DNA of 6,583 nt from Collinsella sp. GTDB lineage: Bacteria; Actinomycetota; Coriobacteriia; Coriobacteriales; Coriobacteriaceae. Where the stretch lies: the NCBI GenBank assembly GCA_022713905.1, contig JAIHTM010000142.1:1-6583 (forward strand), written 5' to 3'. Position numbers and translations under genes: made by a program. Shown in pieces: positions 5,100-6,583 of this stretch; within the stretch, counting starts at the first letter, position 1, and each line of letters opens with the position of its first letter. A model generated the notes under the pieces. The model was not told where the DNA came from and did not search any database. It saw nothing but the letters and a program-made list of their open reading frames with translations.

Positions 5100-6365
5100 A
5101 TGGATAATACAAAGTTAAAGAGCAGTAAGGTCTACGCATGGGTTCTCGTAATCGCGCTCGGCCTCATGTCTGCTGGCACGACCGGATCCTATAGCGTAAT
5201 CGCCGGTTCCTTCGTCGCGCCCGTGTGCGAGGAGTTCGGGTTTGACTACTCCATCTTCTCGTATTACTTCACCGCGACGCTCATTGGTCTTGCGGCGGCG
5301 CTTCCGTTTGTTGGAAAACTCATCCCCAAGGTCGTTGGCAAGGTTTGGCTCCCCGTCGTCGAGCTTATCCTGCTCGCCGCCGGCGCAGGCATGGCCTTCT
5401 ACACCGAAGTCTGGATGTTCATCGCTGCTGGCGCCCTGATTGGCGTTTGTTTCGCCTTCACCACCGGCGTTGCCATGTCCGATGTTATCGACCAGTGGTT
5501 CAAAAAATCCGGCGGTCTGGCAATTGGCCTCGCTTGGGCTGTAAACTCGATTTACATGCTCATCATGAGTCCTGTCATCACCTCTGTTATTGAGGCCGCC
5601 GGTTGGAGGACTGGCTATCTGGTGCTCGCTGGCGTCTCCGCCGTGCTGATTCTTCCCGCCTCCATCCTGATTATTCGCTACAAGCCTCAGGACAAGGGCA
5701 TGCTGCCCTATGGTTATGTCGAAGGCGAGACGGTCACCGAGACCGAGGAGACGACCGAGGAAAGCGTCCGCGGCGTTAGCTATGCGCGCGCCATCAAGTC
5801 GCCTGCTTTCTTCTTCTGCATCGGTTTCCTTTGCCTTGTTCAGCTCACCTGCTGCATGAACCAGCTCTTCCCCACGTATGCTTCCGAGGTTGGTTTTAAC
5901 CCCATGGTGGGCGGCTTCATGGTTTCCGCCGCATCGCTCTTCGACCTGTTCCTTAACCCAATCGTTGGCACCACCTGCGATAAGTTCGGCAGCACGAAGG
6001 CCATTCTGGGCTGGCTTGCCGTCTCCATCCTCTCCTTTGTCATGCTCATGATGAGCAGCGGCAACTCGACGCTCAGCATCCTTGCCGCAGGCGTAAACGA
6101 CGTCATGTATGTCATTGCCGGCACCGCTCTGACCGTTTTGGTTATGGATGTCTTTGGCTCCCGCGATTTCGGTCGCATCTTCGCGCTGATTTGCTCCGTA
6201 GGCTATATCGTCGGCGCCTTCGGCATGCCCGTTATGATGAAGGTCTATGAGCTTGCCGGTTCTTTCCAGGGTGTCTTCATCTTCTGCATCGCATGCAACG
6301 TCATCATCGGTTTGTTCTTGCTGCTGGCCAAGAAGACCGGAAAGAGCCTTTCCTGGGACGAATAG
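5100..6365 (+). CDS. MFS transporter, OFA-like, second paralogue (421 aa)
   Basis: A 12-TM major facilitator permease of the cytoplasmic membrane and a close paralogue of the protein at 442-1722. It keeps blocks such as WMFIA, MSDVIDQWF, QLTCCMNQLFPTYASEVGFN (248-267), AGVNDVM and YIVGAFGMPVMMKVY. Two six-segment halves flank an acidic loop at about 193-235 (VEGETVTETEETTEES). The paralogues differ most in that loop and at both ends, a common pattern when transport function is retained. ATG at 5100 is chosen over upstream in-frame starts inside the preceding gene: AGGAG (5087-5091) overlaps the carbamoyltransferase TAG and lies eight bases from the ATG, which suggests translational coupling. 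It is the last gene of the unit, followed by a terminator. By analogy with arginine/ornithine and agmatine/putrescine exchange, it may import the guanidino substrate against its amine product. OFA-type MFS proteins are better known for carboxylates, which hints at an acidic or zwitterionic substrate. That is inference. Confidence 0.9.
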   Translation: MDNTKLKSSKVYAWVLVIALGLMSAGTTGSYSVIAGSFVAPVCEEFGFDYSIFSYYFTATLIGLAAALPFVGKLIPKVVGKVWLPVVELILLAAGAGMAFYTEVWMFIAAGALIGVCFAFTTGVAMSDVIDQWFKKSGGLAIGLAWAVNSIYMLIMSPVITSVIEAAGWRTGYLVLAGVSAVLILPASILIIRYKPQDKGMLPYGYVEGETVTETEETTEESVRGVSYARAIKSPAFFFCIGFLCLVQLTCCMNQLFPTYASEVGFNPMVGGFMVSAASLFDLFLNPIVGTTCDKFGSTKAILGWLAVSILSFVMLMMSSGNSTLSILAAGVNDVMYVIAGTALTVLVMDVFGSRDFGRIFALICSVGYIVGAFGMPVMMKVYELAGSFQGVFIFCIACNVIIGLFLLLAKKTGKSLSWDE

Positions 6366-6391
6366 ACTAAGTTCGTTTTAGGTGTGGTCGC

Positions 6392-6412
6392 CAGGACATA
6401 CTACGCGTCCTG
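6392..6412 (+). other. Small hairpin preceding the terminator
   Basis: CAGGAC (6392-6397) pairs with GTCCTG (6407-6412) around a nine-base loop, followed by only three T residues. It stands 27 bases after the second MFS stop codon and directly upstream of the main terminator. It may protect the 3' end or assist termination. Confidence 0.4.
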
Positions 6413-6416
6413 TTTG

Positions 6417-6445
6417 GGGCATCGGCTTACGCCGATGCCCTTTTT
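6417..6445 (+). terminator. Intrinsic terminator of the deiminase-carbamoyltransferase-MFS unit
   Basis: GGGCATCGGC (6417-6426) and GCCGATGCCC (6431-6440) form a perfect ten-base-pair stem with a TTAC loop, directly followed by TTTTT (6441-6445). It lies about 50 bases after the second MFS stop codon and ends the operon. Confidence 0.9.
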
Positions 6446-6503
6446 GTGTTCGGCATCCAAAGCGAAGAGACCGTCCCCTTGCCGTGTCCCGTTCGTTTTT
6501 GCC

Positions 6504-6583
6504 CGGTTCGTTACATTCCTCACTGGTGTCGGCAAAAAATGGGAATAGAGTAGGACAAACGCGTCGAATGTGAACGGCGGGGG
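6504..6583. repeat. Right copy of the approximately 80-bp direct repeat (reaches the window end)
   Basis: Same orientation as the copy at 106-184. Bases 6545-6583 are identical to 146-184, and the left half differs by a few substitutions and one extra base in an A-run. The internal inverted repeat is kept: CGTTACATT (6509-6517) against AATGTGAACG (6567-6576). Like the other copy it follows an intrinsic terminator after a short spacer. Since the match continues to the last base of the window, the full right boundary cannot be seen. Confidence 0.8.

Noticed and set aside
4000..5139. Long antisense open frame (379 codons) opposite the carbamoyltransferase gene
   Set aside because: It is rich in Val/Ala/Leu/His as expected from reading GC-biased codons backwards; the plus-strand protein has conserved family motifs.
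6382..6573. 63-codon open frame after the second MFS gene
   Set aside because: It runs through the intrinsic terminator and the direct repeat, and its end (GQTRRM) is only the repeat read in one frame.
106..6583. CRISPR array or prophage attachment sites
   Set aside because: There are only two copies 6.3 kb apart, with no spacers, cas genes, integrase or tRNA, so neither interpretation is supported.

Overview
The window looks like chromosomal DNA from a moderately GC-rich Gram-positive gut actinobacterium of the Coriobacteriia (Collinsella or a relative). This rests on codon use, the style of the Shine-Dalgarno sites and the gene combination; no rRNA or other marker is present, so the placement is tentative.

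Layout. Positions 1-441 carry no convincing gene: an intrinsic terminator for something upstream (70-98), the first copy of an approximately 80-bp direct repeat (106-184), an unassigned stretch, and then the promoter/operator of the first gene. A 12-TM MFS permease (442-1722, +) ends at a strong hairpin terminator (1760-1800). A TetR-family regulator (1860-2438, -) converges on it. Divergent from the regulator runs a three-gene unit: an agmatine-deiminase-family enzyme (2664-3902), an ornithine-carbamoyltransferase-family enzyme (4024-5088) and a second MFS permease (5100-6365) closely related to the first. The unit ends at an intrinsic terminator (6417-6445). The window closes on a second copy of the direct repeat (6504-6583), so the whole locus is bracketed by it.

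How the genes may work together. A deiminase that turns a guanidino compound into a ureido compound, a carbamoyltransferase that can phosphorolyse the ureido compound to an amine plus carbamoyl phosphate, and a substrate/product transporter form the plan of the arginine and agmatine deiminase energy pathways. Here each part is atypical. The deiminase keeps all its catalytic residues but is longer than usual, with extra sequence before the catalytic His. The carbamoyltransferase keeps its carbamoyl-phosphate site (STRTR, HPTQ) but has lost all three elements that hold ornithine in OTC (NNMxNS, SMG, HCLP). The transporters are MFS proteins rather than the amino-acid/polyamine exchangers usual in these pathways, and no carbamate kinase is present. 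The cautious reading is a deiminase-type catabolic pathway for a guanidino compound that is probably neither arginine nor ordinary agmatine; the substrate is unknown.

Regulation. A 19-bp motif (TACC-N4-GGTA core) occurs in front of both the solo MFS gene and the deiminase unit, matching at 15 of 19 positions with the same spacing. It is the likely operator of the TetR protein and ties both transporters and both enzymes into one regulon.
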